Assembly: GCA_000149265.1 (NCBI GenBank)
Contig: CH003390.1
Coordinates: forward strand, 145,324 to 209,323
Origin: Ciona savignyi
Lineage: Eukaryota > Chordata > Ascidiacea > Phlebobranchia > Cionidae
Direction: 5' to 3'
DNA: 64,000 nt
Shown here: in pieces, positions 1 to 11,409 of the stretch
How positions within the stretch are numbered: position 1 is the stretch's first letter
Layout: every line of letters starts with the position of its first letter
Translations under genes and position numbers: made by a program
Notes under the pieces: model-generated
What the model was told of the DNA's origin: nothing
Seen by the model: only the letters and a program-made list of their open reading frames with translations
Databases searched by the model: none

Positions 1-250
1 GAAGTCCCCTTAGAAACCATAGGGAAGCCCCCTTAGATACCATAGGGAAGTCCCCTTAGAAACCATAGGGAAGTCCCCTTAGATACCATAGGGAAGCCCC
101 CTTAGAAACCATAGGGAAGCTCCCTTAGAAACCATAGGGAAGCCCCCTTAGAAACCATAGGGCATGAGGAAGGCCCCTCAGGTATCATGGGAAAGGACCC
201 TCAGGTATTATAAAGAAGCTCCTTTATGTATTATAGGAAAGGCGCTTTGT
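1..250. repeat. 23-bp minisatellite at left edge
   Basis: Unit close to GAAGTCCCCTTAGAAACCAT plus AGG, repeated about seven times to base 165, then decaying into longer divergent units (CCCCTCAGGTATCATGGGAAA type) to about 250. It lies in the UBE3D-like gene, 3' of the exon ending at 340. Confidence 0.9.
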
Positions 251-339
251 GTATCCTGTGGAAGCCATATCATACAGAAGCAACATCTGTCGTATGTTTT
301 TCAACCAAAATATTCTGAACAGCTATAAACTGATTTTAC

Positions 340-3300
340 CTCTTCCTTTGTCTTGTATTTTAACTTGCGAAGCAAAATATTTCTCTGTTCGATTTTGTTG
401 GAATGTACCAAGATATGGAGGTCACTTATGAGGCAGTCGTTCTCGCGAGGCTCTATTGGTCCACCGGTTACATACGCTGGGTATGGGGGAGGGGTGTTTC
501 GGATATTCAAGTTTTATTGCACGAAGAAAGTTTTATGGATGATACGGGTGTTATTGCAGAGGCAATTGTTAGATTACCTTGCTAATATGTAGGAAGCGTT
601 ATCACATAGGTAATCAACACATGACCTTGCAAACACCTAATAAAGTGGTCTAACCAAGTGGTTGTCAGATCACCAAGCGTCGACTATAAAGTTATCTATC
701 AAGTTATTAGAGCTAATGCTGTATGTTGCATAATGTAATACAAAGCTACAGCTGTGGTTTACATTTGTATAAAGTAAAACACATATCCTATCACCTTAGG
801 TTCATTACATGAATAGGTTAATTTAGTTACAGAAGCAACAGACGCAAATCCAACCTTCAAAGAATAGTTTTTATCCACAAGGAACCTAAGTTAAAGGGGG
901 AATTCCCTTACTTACCAGGGGGATTCCCCTTCCCCTCTCCCTGGTGCGAATGGCTACAACACGACCAGTTGTTGAACAAATCCCTCCAAGTTTGCGACGG
1001 CAGCGGTAACACTCGGTTGAATTTGCTGTGAGGTTTAAAACAGGTTTTAAAAAATGTTTGGTAAGTTTTGTAGGAAAATATTTTTTTGTGGAATTAATAC
1101 AGATTGAAATCAATTACAACTGGTTTGCGCCTTGATTGTTTACATAAAAGTGTTTGGCTAAGGTTTTTAATAAAAACAAGAGCACATTAATATATATTTT
1201 AACTAATTAAAATACTGTTATTTTGTTATAATTTAGTTCTTACTATTAGGTAAAGCCAGATGAAACTACAAAATTTAATAAATGTAAAAACGACAAGAAC
1301 ATTAAAAAATCAACCAAATACTTTCTGTGCACCATATACCCAAATCCCCACCCAAAAAAATTTATTTCCAAAAGTAACTTACACATTATTCACAAACAAG
1401 TTGAGTCCACACATTCTACATCCACACTGACTCGCCCCTCGTTCCAATCTATTAATCTCACCACCAACCCTTTTCACAGACGTGCTCAACAAACTGGTCT
1501 GTGGAAGCGTGTTGGTGTCGCGTAGTTGTAGTCGAAGACCCACCCCTGTGCATGGGGGATATCTGGTTTAATGGTTTGGACTTGGATAGAATATTGTTTT
1601 ATAGTTGTGAATGGAAAATTTTGTTAAATTGTCTGGACTTGGATTTTGTGGACAACCAATCAATTCACTAGGTTTAAGGGTTACCTACTAGGTGCCTTGC
1701 CCAAAGAAGCTGCCTAACCGGAATAAGTAGATAAGAGGTGGTGCATATTTCACACTAACATTGCAAATTTCATTACTGCACCTAATGCAACAAATAGCAA
1801 TCAAAAATCTATTTATTCCACCAGAAACATTATGGCACACTACACTTTTGCATACATGGAAACTTTACCAAGGCAACCGCCCAAGTTGTTACAATAAGTC
1901 ACGTAATGGCCAAATTATTAAGATGAGTCATGTAATGGCCAAATTATTAAGATGAGTCATGTAATGGTCAAATTACGATGAGTCATGTAATGGTCAAATT
2001 ATGATAAGTCACCTTCGTTTGTATGTTTTTGAACAGAAGTACATGATGTGGGCTCTACACTGACAACTAGTGGATAAGTTTCAACTGATCCATCTGATTT
2101 CTTCGTTTGAATTTGGTTCGGGGAAATTTCGATTGTGTCAGGATGGTCTGTGCCTCTGTACAAAATAAATAGTTTAAAAAGAATCTTGTGATAAATTTAC
2201 TGTAAACCACACTGGAAAACCGGACATGCATTCCTTACTGGAAAGTTCGTCGATGCGCCTGATATATCTGGCGTGGCGCACCGACTACTTTTTTGGGTAT
2301 TGGCGCAGAAAAGTCCAAAAATCATGCTGGCGAGCCGTGATTACACTTTCCTTTATTTACGTCAGTATCTTTGATACTTTAAGCTTTATATTTCAATGTT
2401 TTAATTGAAAATGATGCAACTTTGTTTGTGGTGGCGCAAATTAGTATTACTGGCGTGGCGCAAAATTTAGGTTAAAAAATGTTGGCGCAAAAATCCGGCA
2501 CACAGAAAACGAACTTTCCAATAGGGCATGCATTGACAAAGTTTTTTTTCCCTTTTCATAAATGCACAAAAAAATAGGTAAATGAACTCATTTGAACTTA
2601 GTTTTTAAAAATCAAGTAGGTCAATAGACTATGCTTGTTAAATGTGAAACTCTGTTCGGGGGTCACTTATTTGTAAGATTTGTCATAATCTCCAGACCGA
2701 CTTTTCAAACCAGTAATGTGGTCATCCCGGATATCAATTATTTATAGAAATGGTATATATTTTTGGGTCCCGTTAAACATTCGGCCACATAACCGTACAA
2801 CAGACTGCCTTTCAGCCCCGTATGGAAAGTACGTCAATTTTCGACGAGATCTCGAGTGTGCACGCGCCAAATATTTAAGTGTGCAGTGTGCAAACGTCTA
2901 AAAGTGCACACTTTAAGTGTGCACACAATCTCATTTTCATTACTGTTTTACCGAAATATTAAAAAAACATATTATTCTATCCTCAATTTTTCGTGTCCGT
3001 CAGCTAACGTATCTATCTACGCAACAAAAACGTTGCTGACAGTAAATTACCCGAGGTCCAGAGGTGATTGATTGATTGATAGGTTTACAGGTTTGTTGGA
3101 AATTATACGATGTTTATGTTTAAAAATCGCTAGCTTGCGAGCGTGTGTGAAATTACCCAAGTGTGCAAAGACACGGGGGTAAAAAAAAACTCGAGTGTGC
3201 AGCTGCCGTACTTTCCATACTGGCTTTCAGCCAATTCTTTTAATGATTGTGTAGTCTATTATTGTGTCGAGCAGCTGCACAAGCCACAATCTAACTAATA

Positions 3301-3545
3301 TATGCTGTCTGAAGTCAATATAGTTGGCCATGAATTACAAAATTGGTGCATATTTATGAATTTTTATATAAATAACTGACAAAAACAAGAAAATGATATA
3401 AAATCAATACCCAAGTAACGGTTTTGCACTTTAAAGAATACGAATTTAGCCTACTTACGGCATACCTTAAGACCAAATCAACCGCATGTATTCGGTCATA
3501 AACTTCCATGAAATAAGAACTATCGTCGCTTTCAACTACGTTCAT
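340..3545 (-). CDS. UBE3D: UBE3D-like E3 ubiquitin ligase, first five coding exons (3' part beyond window)
   Basis: Exons on the minus strand: 3466-3545, 2013-2155, 1383-1545, 916-1025, 340-476. Intron phases match throughout (2, 1, 2, 1) and the last exon ends in phase 0 at a GTAAAA donor. The 211 residues align in order with vertebrate UBE3D (HECT_2 family, which binds an E2 and promotes ubiquitin transfer): an N-terminal beta-strand block near YFMEVYDRIHAVDLVL, then VGLRLQL, a Cys pair CGCRMCGL, RVLPLPSQTWRDLFNNW followed by CC, and RENDCLISDLHILV. The start is the ATG at 3545; upstream in-frame codons contain no other ATG. Usual family length is near 390 residues, so roughly half is missing to the left. 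Intron 2 holds a tandem array. Family recognition is from memory of the vertebrate protein. Confidence 0.8.
1896..2012. repeat. About 29-bp tandem array with AP-1-like cores
   Basis: Four degenerate units built on GATGAGTCATGTAATGG and CAAATTATTAA, directly against the donor of the UBE3D-like exon 2013-2155. Three units contain TGAGTCA. Confidence 0.85.
2818..3224. mobile_element. MITE with 9-bp target-site duplication
   Basis: Terminal inverted repeats CCGTATGGAAAGTACG and CGTACTTTCCATACTGG enclose 407 bp. The flanks carry an exact 9-bp duplication, CTTTCAGCC, at 2809-2817 and 3225-3233. It lies inside intron 1 of the UBE3D-like gene. A partial relative is at about 32275-32406. Confidence 0.8.
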
Positions 3546-3559
3546 TTTGCTCTCACAAT

Positions 3560-5160
3560 ATATCACATTTTACATCAGATAATGTTTTATATTAAACCGT
3601 CTCCAGCGAGCAATATTTCCTAAAATATATGATTTTCAATATGCTAGAAAACTTTGGTGTTTAAAATTACCTAATTTACATATTTTCAAACAAATTTTGA
3701 CTTTGTAGTAAGCACTTTAACCAGAGTCGCATAAGTCGTTATGGGATTTTCATGGCGCTTAAAAACTTTTTATCTTCTATTCAAACTAAAAAAATACCAC
3801 CATAAAAGTATGAACTTGACATAACCAGAGACAAAAACAGAAGAAAACAGATCGGATGTTCAAATTGTATTTCTGAATAATTATTTTTACTAACGAGCCA
3901 GGTTTGGAATTCGTGATGGACTCGTTAGTATGACCGTTTTTGTACAGATTTGGTACAAGTATCAGCGGCGCAAACCATTTGAAAGAATGTCTTGAAAACT
4001 TGTTAGGACTAGGACGTTGCAAATGGAAAATGTTAATGCCGATTTATGTTTCGTCTGTGGTTCACTAGACTAGTTGCGTACCTGTCCAGGCCAGTTTTTA
4101 GGAATTCCTTTTAATGGTTTTCGAGACGAGTTTAGTATGCCTGGTTGTCCGCCTCCTATGAGCTTGACCTCCTGAAATACGAGGTCGCGCAAAAGACCGT
4201 GATCTAGTTATTCCTTGTCCATGGTCATGCATATATGAATTAAATCTCCCCTTTCCAAAAAAACACAGCAAACAATTTAAACTAATCTTATATAATTCGA
4301 AATATGGTCGGAAAGATAACAAGAGCAGAACGTTTGATTTCCACTGTGTGTGCATGCATATACAGCATGATTAATTAACCTTTGATTTTTATGTATAAAT
4401 CTTATACTCTCCATGTGTGGTTTCCCAATGAATGACATTCGTTTTAAAGAGAACTTTACATTATACAATTTTAAAAGCTCCAAAACCGTGACCACGGTCG
4501 CGTTACCGAAGCTGTTGAATTGTGTTGTATCTAGCGTTTACATAATTTTTAAAAGCAACATTTTTAAAATTTGATAATGCGAGCGAGGCATTGGCCCGTA
4601 AGCGCATTGTAGCTTACGATCACAACCGCGCAAGTCGCAACGATAAATATCGATCCCCTTTATCTTGTTGTCACCCATCTTATCCTATGCGACGGGACAG
4701 TTTATGATCAAGGTCTTTGTTTATTAAACTTTCGGCACCGAAACGGTGATTAACAAGAAATCAGATTGTTGCGGGTGTAGCAACGTTCCGCCGGATCCTT
4801 ATGATCTGACGGCTGTCGATAAGTGATCACGTTCTCTAATGCACCTGATCTCAGTTTGCAGCCAGTAAACTTCCCTCGGTTAACACACACCACTTTTATT
4901 TACAATTTCACAGATTTAGGTTTCAGGTGATTAAAAGTGTTTCGTTTGATCACTATAAAATAAATATTAACCGGTTATTGCAGAGGATTACATACACGAA
5001 TTACACAACATCTATACACCAAGAATAAGCGACTAATTACAACAAATAGTACGTAAGCAATACAATGCACGACAATAAGGACAACGGGTTTATATATACC
5101 CTACGGAGCGAAGAAATATGGGCGATACGGTCGTCGATCATGCAGGGTTAATGGACGCAA
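3560..5160. other. Gene-free upstream region of the UBE3D-like gene
   Basis: No supported coding exon. About 3895-3985 is a degenerate reverse copy of the second tRNA-like repeat family. The rest is unique AT-rich DNA; 4560-4870 is more GC-balanced and might be regulatory, but I see no decisive motif. Confidence 0.4.
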
Positions 5161-5206
5161 AATGATCACGCAGCGTGTAATCCGGTCAGTCCTATAGTAT
5201 TATAAA

Positions 5207-5760
5207 TAAGCCCGTTTACATGATGCATGCTCAAACGGATCGGATTGAAAACCAAACGGATTTGAAATGACGTCACACACGTTTCAAATCTAATCTGTTA
5301 AGCGTCGCATTTACATGATGCTAATTTTGTTTATTGTTTTTAGAATGCAATTGGATCTGACTGCTGATGTTAATGTTGTCGGTTAGCCTAGTGGAATGTT
5401 AGCGTATGGGTTATGTATTGTCCTGAATTATAATAGTTTTTATTTAGTCATACAACTTTTAATTTAACACTTTTTTGCGATGGTAACCTAACATTAGACA
5501 CAATAGGCTTGCTAAATTACTCTAACACCTGGCAGAAGCTGTGTTAATGAGTCAAACATCTAAAAATTAAAGTTTTACAAGTTTGCAAACTTCTTAAGCC
5601 TAAATTCAAATCCCAATCCGCTCCAGAAAACCGCTCCTTTTATCGGATTGGAGATGTGACATCTCAAATCCGTTGTGCCTTTTTCTTTTCGCGCAAAACG
5701 AGAGAACGGATTGGCGAAATAGATTCGAATCCATTTCAAAGCGCCATGTAAATGGGCTTA
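5207..5760. mobile_element. MITE with TAAGCCC terminal inverted repeats
   Basis: The left end TAAGCCCGTTTACATG and the right end CATGTAAATGGGCTTA are inverted copies. The element interrupts one copy of a local duplication whose other copy (about 5808-5886) is uninterrupted. Confidence 0.7.
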
Positions 5761-5973
5761 GTGAAAAGGGTGCAAACGAGTTTCGCTGCCACATTCTAAC
5801 TTAATAATCACGCAGCGTGTGATCGGGTCAGCTCTATAACATTATAAATCAAAACAGTTCGAACGAGTTTCGCTGCCACATTCTACACAGATAATACAAT
5901 ACATCAACTTATGTTGAATATTACATATTAAGACTTTACATCACCTTATGTTAAATATTACATTGTATTAAAA

Positions 5974-6270
5974 TAGGATAGGATAGGATATTCATGTTTA
6001 TCCCCGTGAATGGGAAAACCTAGGGGGTTATCACACGGGCAATCGTCAGATTACCTCGCGCCCATCGAAGGGTTACCGGAGCTATTGCAGTGTGTTGTAT
6101 ATGATAGACACGTTCCTTCAATTTGGTAGAACCCATTAATCCGCTGAGTTCAGGCAATGTCCGTAAAGTGCCTTGCCCAAGGACACATCCGACTAGCTAG
6201 CGACCATTTTCGCACCTGCAACCTTTCGATAGAAAGGCGGCGCACTTAACCGCTAGACCACCGGGCCGGG
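5974..6270 (-). mobile_element. tRNA-derived SINE, near full length
   Basis: Reference copy for this family. Read on the minus strand it starts with a tRNA-like head (A-box-like TAGC..GGTGG, then B-box-like GGTTCGAAAC), continues through GGTTGTGTCCTTGGGCAAGG and CCGGTAACCCGACGG, and ends in a short TATCC tandem. It resembles the composite SINE reported from Ciona (Cics-1), a name I give from memory. Confidence 0.85.
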
Positions 6271-6340
6271 CAAAAAATTGAACGATACTAAAAATATATA
6301 AAGCTTGTGATAAAAATCCCTTTTTAATTCCACTTCTAAG

Positions 6341-7170
6341 TTTCGGTCAACATATATTTCTACGTTTCATCGGTTCTGCTTGGTCGATAATGCCTTTCAA
6401 AACAAAAGTAAGTCAAGTGCACGACCCTTTTTCGCTTTAAGTCGAGGCAATATTTTCACATTGCTGCAAAATGCCGCAGCTGGCAAAGTATTGCGCGGTT
6501 TAGGCTTGACATTCCTGAAAATCAACGACCGTGTAGAATTTGTTTGGGGTTTTATAGCTGAAGCTTCTAAAGGGAAGATTATATTCACAGATATAATGCT
6601 GTAAGGAGGTCTTTATTTACTTTAAGAATATTGGTTTTAAACATTGCTGGTAATTTTGTAAAAGAAACAAAAAGAACTGTAGTAGTTAAAATATAGATAT
6701 ATTGGCATTTACGCTTGGCGTATTTATGCACATTAGTTCATTTTAGGCTAGTTTTTTATACATATAAGTTCATTTTAGACGTATAGTGTATTTATGTACA
6801 TTAGTTCATTTTAGACGTAGTGTATTTATGTACATTAGTTCATATTAGACTTAGTGTATTTATGCATATTATTTCACTATAGACTTGCATATTATTTTAC
6901 TGTAGATATATTTTGCTTTTCCAATATCTAGCAACCATATTAAACTAATCACAGCTCTGCCATACCATGTTGAGGCGACCACTTGTTATTCCATACTGGA
7001 ATGTCGAAAACAGATATCATATTCGCTTTGCAGAACTGATGAAACGTGACACCGATTGTAGTGTGGATAATACGCCAACGTATGTTGAAGTCGCCAACGA
7101 CGCGCTGTACATGATATGTAGAGACAGCTGCGATTGTTTTGTAGCCGAGAAAGCCTTCAAACAAGTTTAG
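6341..7170 (+). CDS. Unidentified two-exon gene candidate
   Basis: Two protein-like open stretches: about 6341-6600, ending at a GTAAGG donor, and one to the stop at 7168-7170 starting at 6955 or later. Exon 1 ends in phase 2. The obvious CAG acceptor at 6952-6954 would shift the frame; an AG at 6973-6974 keeps it and joins FTDIM to LRPLVIPYWN. The second stretch is rich in charged residues and Cys (PYWNVENRYHIRF, CRDSCDCF). No ATG is visible at the front, so an upstream exon is probably missing. I do not recognise the family. The intron holds a tandem repeat. Confidence 0.35.
6725..6905. repeat. Roughly 36-bp AT-rich tandem repeat
   Basis: Unit contains TACATTAGTTCATTTTAGAC and GTGTATTTAT, four to five degenerate copies, within the intron of the unidentified candidate gene. 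Confidence 0.75.
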
Positions 7171-7194
7171 TTTTTAGTTTTTTTGAGTAGTTTT

Positions 7195-7530
7195 AAATAG
7201 AACCAACAAATCACGGCACAGAAACAGGAAAAGACGGCAAAATGGACAGTCGTTAGTTTAGTTTATTTAATTTTGACCTAGTGATAAATAACAGCAAATA
7301 AATCAAATTAAATCACAGTAAAAGAAAAAATACGGCCAAACGAACGCTTTATACATTTTTTGCTCTTGTTTTAAATAAAAACAAACAAATCACGGCACAG
7401 AAACCGGAAAAGACGGCAAAACGAAGAGTACTTAGTTTAGTTGTAACATTTTTGCCCTAGTATTAAATAACAGCAAATAAAAAGGTGGCAAAACGAACAG
7501 TCATTAAAAAACGTCAATAAAAAGATATCA
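7195..7530. repeat. Dispersed repeat, three local tandem units
   Basis: Units carry AATCACGGCACAGAAAC followed by GGAAAAGACGGCAAAACGAA. Related single units occur near 17150-17240, 36475-36580 and 63520-63610, some inverted. No coding sense detected. Confidence 0.7.
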
Positions 7531-7888
7531 ATGTTATATAGCGGACTCGGCCGCTAAACCCAGGCAACAATAAACAAGATTACACATTACAGTTGTCCAG
7601 CAACTGGAAAGGGCGTTGTATAGCACATTGACGATACATTGCGCCCATAGCTTCAGGGCTGGTTTAAGGACAGAATAATGCCTCCATTGAGATTACAATT
7701 TCCTTAATATTAGAGAACGAAGGAAACAATTAAATCGCATTAGGTTAAGGGCTGCATTAAGGTTAGTACCATGGTTTCTTTGGTTTCTCTTTTAGTGCGC
7801 AGTCTTCTCTCCATTTGTTAATTCGTTTTTATTCACATTTCTCTTAAAAAAGAGAGAAAATGGGAAAAAGTAAGAACCGCTTTAGTAT

Positions 7889-8130
7889 AGTATAGGATAG
7901 TATAGGATAATCATGTTTATCCCCGTGAATGGGAAAACCTAGGGGGTTATCACACGGGTAATCGTCAGATCACCTCGCGCCCATCGTCGGGTTACCGGAG
8001 CTATTGCAGTGTGGTGTATATGATAGACACGTTCCTTCAATTTGGTAGAACCCATTAATCCGCTGGGTTCAGGCAATGTCCGTAAAGTGCCTTGCCCAAG
8101 GACACAACCGACTAGCTAGCGACCAGTTTC
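7889..8130 (-). mobile_element. tRNA-derived SINE, head truncated
   Basis: Same order of blocks as the copy at 5974; stops at the GACCAGTTTC block, so the tRNA-like head is absent. Confidence 0.8.
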
Positions 8131-8728
8131 TTTCCTTGTTTTTTAGTACCCCCTATGAAATAATAAGACAACTTTTCTTTAGAATGATAAAAAAGATCGA
8201 ATGGTTAATAAGTCAAAAAGTAATACGTTCAGTAAAAAATAACGCACTATCATATGTAGTTCCAACAGCAATAACATTATGTCTTTAAAATTCTCACACG
8301 CGGCTATGAAACAATGCCATTTAATCGACCTTATGCTTTGGTTTATAAACAAAGCAACAGAAAGGCAAACAGCCATTAAAACACGTCATAAAATACTATA
8401 TTCATAAAGTTTTAAATATACCAGATGCCAGCGTTAAACCGTAGCATACATAGATATATTAGTTTGCAAACATAATTAATCAATTTTATATTCAAATGAA
8501 GCTGTGTTTGTATGTACCTCTGATTTATTGCTGGTTTATACCTGATCGATATCGCTTGGTAAAATAAAAAACAGCAGTGTGTGACAACTGTTTCAAGATC
8601 CTTCGTTTCTGTACTGATTTTAATACCGCATACTCTCCCATAATAATATTAGTTTTTAGAATGGTGAGGAATTTTCGTTTCGATATTCGTTTTCGTGCAT
8701 CCGAGTTTTACACTGGATTGGATATATC

Positions 8729-8901
8729 CAGTGATGGTATTCAAAAATTTAAGAACAGGCTTTTGTATCGTACTTACTAACAACAGATTCCCCAAAAGGT
8801 CTAATGCCTGTAAGAAAAGCAAGAATTGGATCGGTGATTATCCCGACGTTCCAAGAACGGGTTCGACCGAACTCATGCGAACCTCTTGAATCCCATCACT
8901 G
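8729..8901. mobile_element. hAT-type MITE (CAGTGATGG family), copy 1
   Basis: Starts CAGTGATGGTATTCAA, ends TTGAATCCCATCACTG, 173 bp. Flanking octamers GATATATC and TATATATT agree at six of eight positions. Confidence 0.75.
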
Positions 8902-9431
8902 TATATATTTAAACATGATGGATGAATAAATGTATTTAGAATTTAGAAAGGTAAAGATATCCCACGCATGACTACTAAAATGTCGTTGGCAACGTTTAAT
9001 ATACGTGTATTTGCAAAGTTACAACTAGCTTTCCCCTTACGGTTTTTGTGGCGGGAAAAGAGTGTTGAACTTTAGTTTAAAAACTGTTTGAGTTTAATTA
9101 AAAATCTAAAATAACCGTTTTAACTTGAATAATCAGGTCAATTTGTTTAAAGAAATATGTCAATTTAGCAGAATGGTGACATTAATAATGACTCTATTAG
9201 TTTTATTACATTTATTATATTGTCTGAAAAATATTTAAAATGCATTCGTGTTAAATCGCGTTAGTTTTTAACCATTTTTCTAAATAAATATTCTAATTCT
9301 ACACGATCGTATTTTTAAAAATTTATATAAAAAGTCATATAAAAATGTAAAAGTGACATTTCCACCGCAGGTTTAGTCCGGTAAAATTACATTACCTTAA
9401 TTGTATGTAGAGGTAGTTAGTGCTTTGCGCA

Positions 9432-10621
9432 ATGCCGTCCGACGTCACTTTGGAAGTGGGGGGAAATTCGAACGAAGAAATTGTGAACTCACATGACCCT
9501 CTCGTGGAGACAACTCCACATAAAGATCATAAACACCATCACCACCACCATGGGAAGCATAAGAAAAAGAAACATCATGTCGGCGGTCTTATAATACAGG
9601 TAAACTGTTTATTTCTTATTAGTATAAAATATGTATGTTTTAAAAAAAATGTAAGGAGGTTAACACATGGTCAATTGCGAACATTTTAAAAATGTTAACA
9701 CACACCTCGCGAACACAGTCCTGAACCAATAAAAACATGAATATACTATACTATCTTATGTTAATTTTACTATAATATGTTAACAATTTGCTTGCAAAAC
9801 TTTATGAATTGGAAAACCAAGGGGGTTAACACACGGGCTCTTCGGGTTACCGGAGGTATTGTAATGATTCAAATGTTCCTTTAATTTAGTAGAACCCATT
9901 AATTCGCTGGGTAAAAGCAATTTCCCTTAAATGCCTTGCCCAAGGACACAGCCGACTAACTAGCGACCAGTTTTGTACCAGCAATCTTTCGGCAGAAAGG
10001 CGGTGCACTAAATCACCAGACTAACCGGTCGGACTTGTATATAAAAAACATTTTATTTCAGACGCTGCCACCGTCCCCAGCAGATTGCTGCGACTTTCTT
10101 GACCCTGTGTGTAACAATGACCTCCATCTTGCCATTGTTACAACTCTATGTTGCTGGCTGTTTCTTGGCGTGATTCCCATTTTGTTCGGGTTTCTTTCCA
10201 TCCATTACGCGATAAAGGTAAATATCGTTCTTTTTATCCTTATTGCAGTGTTACTGGTTGTCTAATCATGTTGTCTGTTGAAGAACGAACGTCCAAGAGC
10301 ACTGGCGTCTTTATCTCACAAAGTGTTGTTTTTCTTTTATTGCGAAAATGTTATTAGTTTTACGGCTCCCAGTGATTTTTATTTTGTGGAATATTAGGTA
10401 AAATGGCTCTTTAAGTGCAAAACGTTGCCGATTCTTGTCCTTTACTAAGAGAGGTTAAAATTAATAATAGGTGCTTTATTCAGGCGAGTAAAACCAAAGA
10501 CGAAGAAGTGAAGGCTAGATACTCACGCATCTCTCGTAATATCTCTTGGATTGGAATGCTTTTGATCACTATTGTTGTCACATTAGCGGTGGTGATATTA
10601 GCTACGTGTGGAATACTCTAA
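9432..10621 (+). CDS. Dispanin / CD225 (IFITM-like) membrane protein, 153 aa
   Basis: Exons 9432-9599, 10062-10217, 10484-10621, all in phase 0 with GT..AG introns. Residues 1-56 are hydrophilic, with a run of six His and a KKKK stretch just before the membrane domain. Exon 2 has PPSPADCCDFLDP, then a hydrophobic segment at about 77-106 ending in HYAIK. Exon 3 has ASKTKDEEVKARYSRISRN and a second hydrophobic segment at about 128-151. This two-segment layout with Cys before the first helix is that of CD225 proteins, which include IFITMs and proline-rich synaptic proteins. The start is the first ATG in frame. Intron 1 contains a SINE and intron 2 a MITE remnant. The exact subfamily and role are not determinable here. 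Confidence 0.85.
9805..10034 (-). mobile_element. tRNA-derived SINE in dispanin intron 1
   Basis: Diverged copy lacking the TATCC end; its head runs to GGTCGGAC, 28 bp before the exon 2 boundary. Confidence 0.75.
10298..10439. mobile_element. hAT-type MITE remnant in dispanin intron 2
   Basis: Shares GCGAAAATGTTATTAGTTTT, GGAATATTAGGTAAAAT and an AACGTTGCCGATTCTTG end with the intact element at 51279-51537. Confidence 0.6.
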
Positions 10622-10757
10622 CTCAGTCACAATCAATACAACGCGAGTTAGCGTTTGTATGAAACGATTTTCTTGTTTTTTTTAAAGGTTGTAAATAGAT
10701 GATTTTTTACAACGCCCAAGTACACGCGATACAATATGCGTTATGTGTGTGCATCTT

Positions 10758-10763
10758 AATAAA
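10758..10763 (+). terminator. Polyadenylation signal of the dispanin gene
   Basis: AATAAA 136 bp after the stop codon, followed by T- and GT-rich sequence. Confidence 0.6.
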
Positions 10764-10900
10764 CTGAGTTCGTATTTGTGTTTCAGATTTGATAAATGTC
10801 CTGTAACGAGACATGTTGTTTCTACTCTACGTTCCTTGTGTTTTCTTTTTTACGTTTTCTGATCGCGAAACTTTTACGAATTGTTAATAAAAAAAACTAA

Positions 10901-11200
10901 TCCGACAGATTAGCTTGGTGGGTCAGTGCGTCGCCTTTCACCCGAAAGGTTGCAGGTTTGAACCTGGTCGCTAGCTAGTCAGTTGTGTTCTCGGGCAAGG
11001 CACTTAACGGACATTGCCTGAACCTTGTGGATTAATGGGTACTACCAAATTAAAGGAACGTGTCTATCATATACAACACACTGCAATAGCTCCGGTAACC
11101 CAACGGTAGGCGCAAGGTGATCTGACGACTGCCCGCGTGTTAACCCCCTTGGTTTTCCCATTCACTAGGATAAAACAGAAATATCCTTTCCCTATCCTAA
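10901..11200 (+). mobile_element. tRNA-derived SINE, full length
   Basis: Starts TCCGACAGATTAGCTTGGTG and ends in CCTTTCCCTATCC. It lies between the convergent 3' ends of the dispanin and sulfotransferase-like genes. Confidence 0.85.
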
Positions 11201-11214
11201 CCCAATTGCATTTT

Positions 11215-11230
11215 ATTCTATTTGAATAAG
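11215..11230 (+). other. 16-nt match to the Ciona spliced leader
   Basis: ATTCTATTTGAATAAG, identical to the SL exon as I recall it. It is followed by GATTCG, not by a GT donor, so this is not an SL RNA gene. A reverse-transcribed trans-spliced mRNA 5' end, or chance, are the alternatives. Confidence 0.5.
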
Positions 11231-11328
11231 GATTCGAAATATTACCTTGTTCATTTAAATTTATTATAAACAATGACTATTGTTGTACAACAATTCACTT
11301 TGTATTGCCATAATGGAAGAATGTATAT

Positions 11329-11334
11329 TTATTT
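11329..11334 (-). terminator. Polyadenylation signal of sulfotransferase-like gene A
   Basis: AATAAA on the minus strand, 76 bp past the stop codon of the minus-strand gene. Confidence 0.55.
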
Positions 11335-11409
11335 TAACATTTTTTTCTAATTGCATTGTTGTGATAGGACACAGTGTTAACCGTCGTGAAAGGGGAATTA
11401 ATGTCGAAA

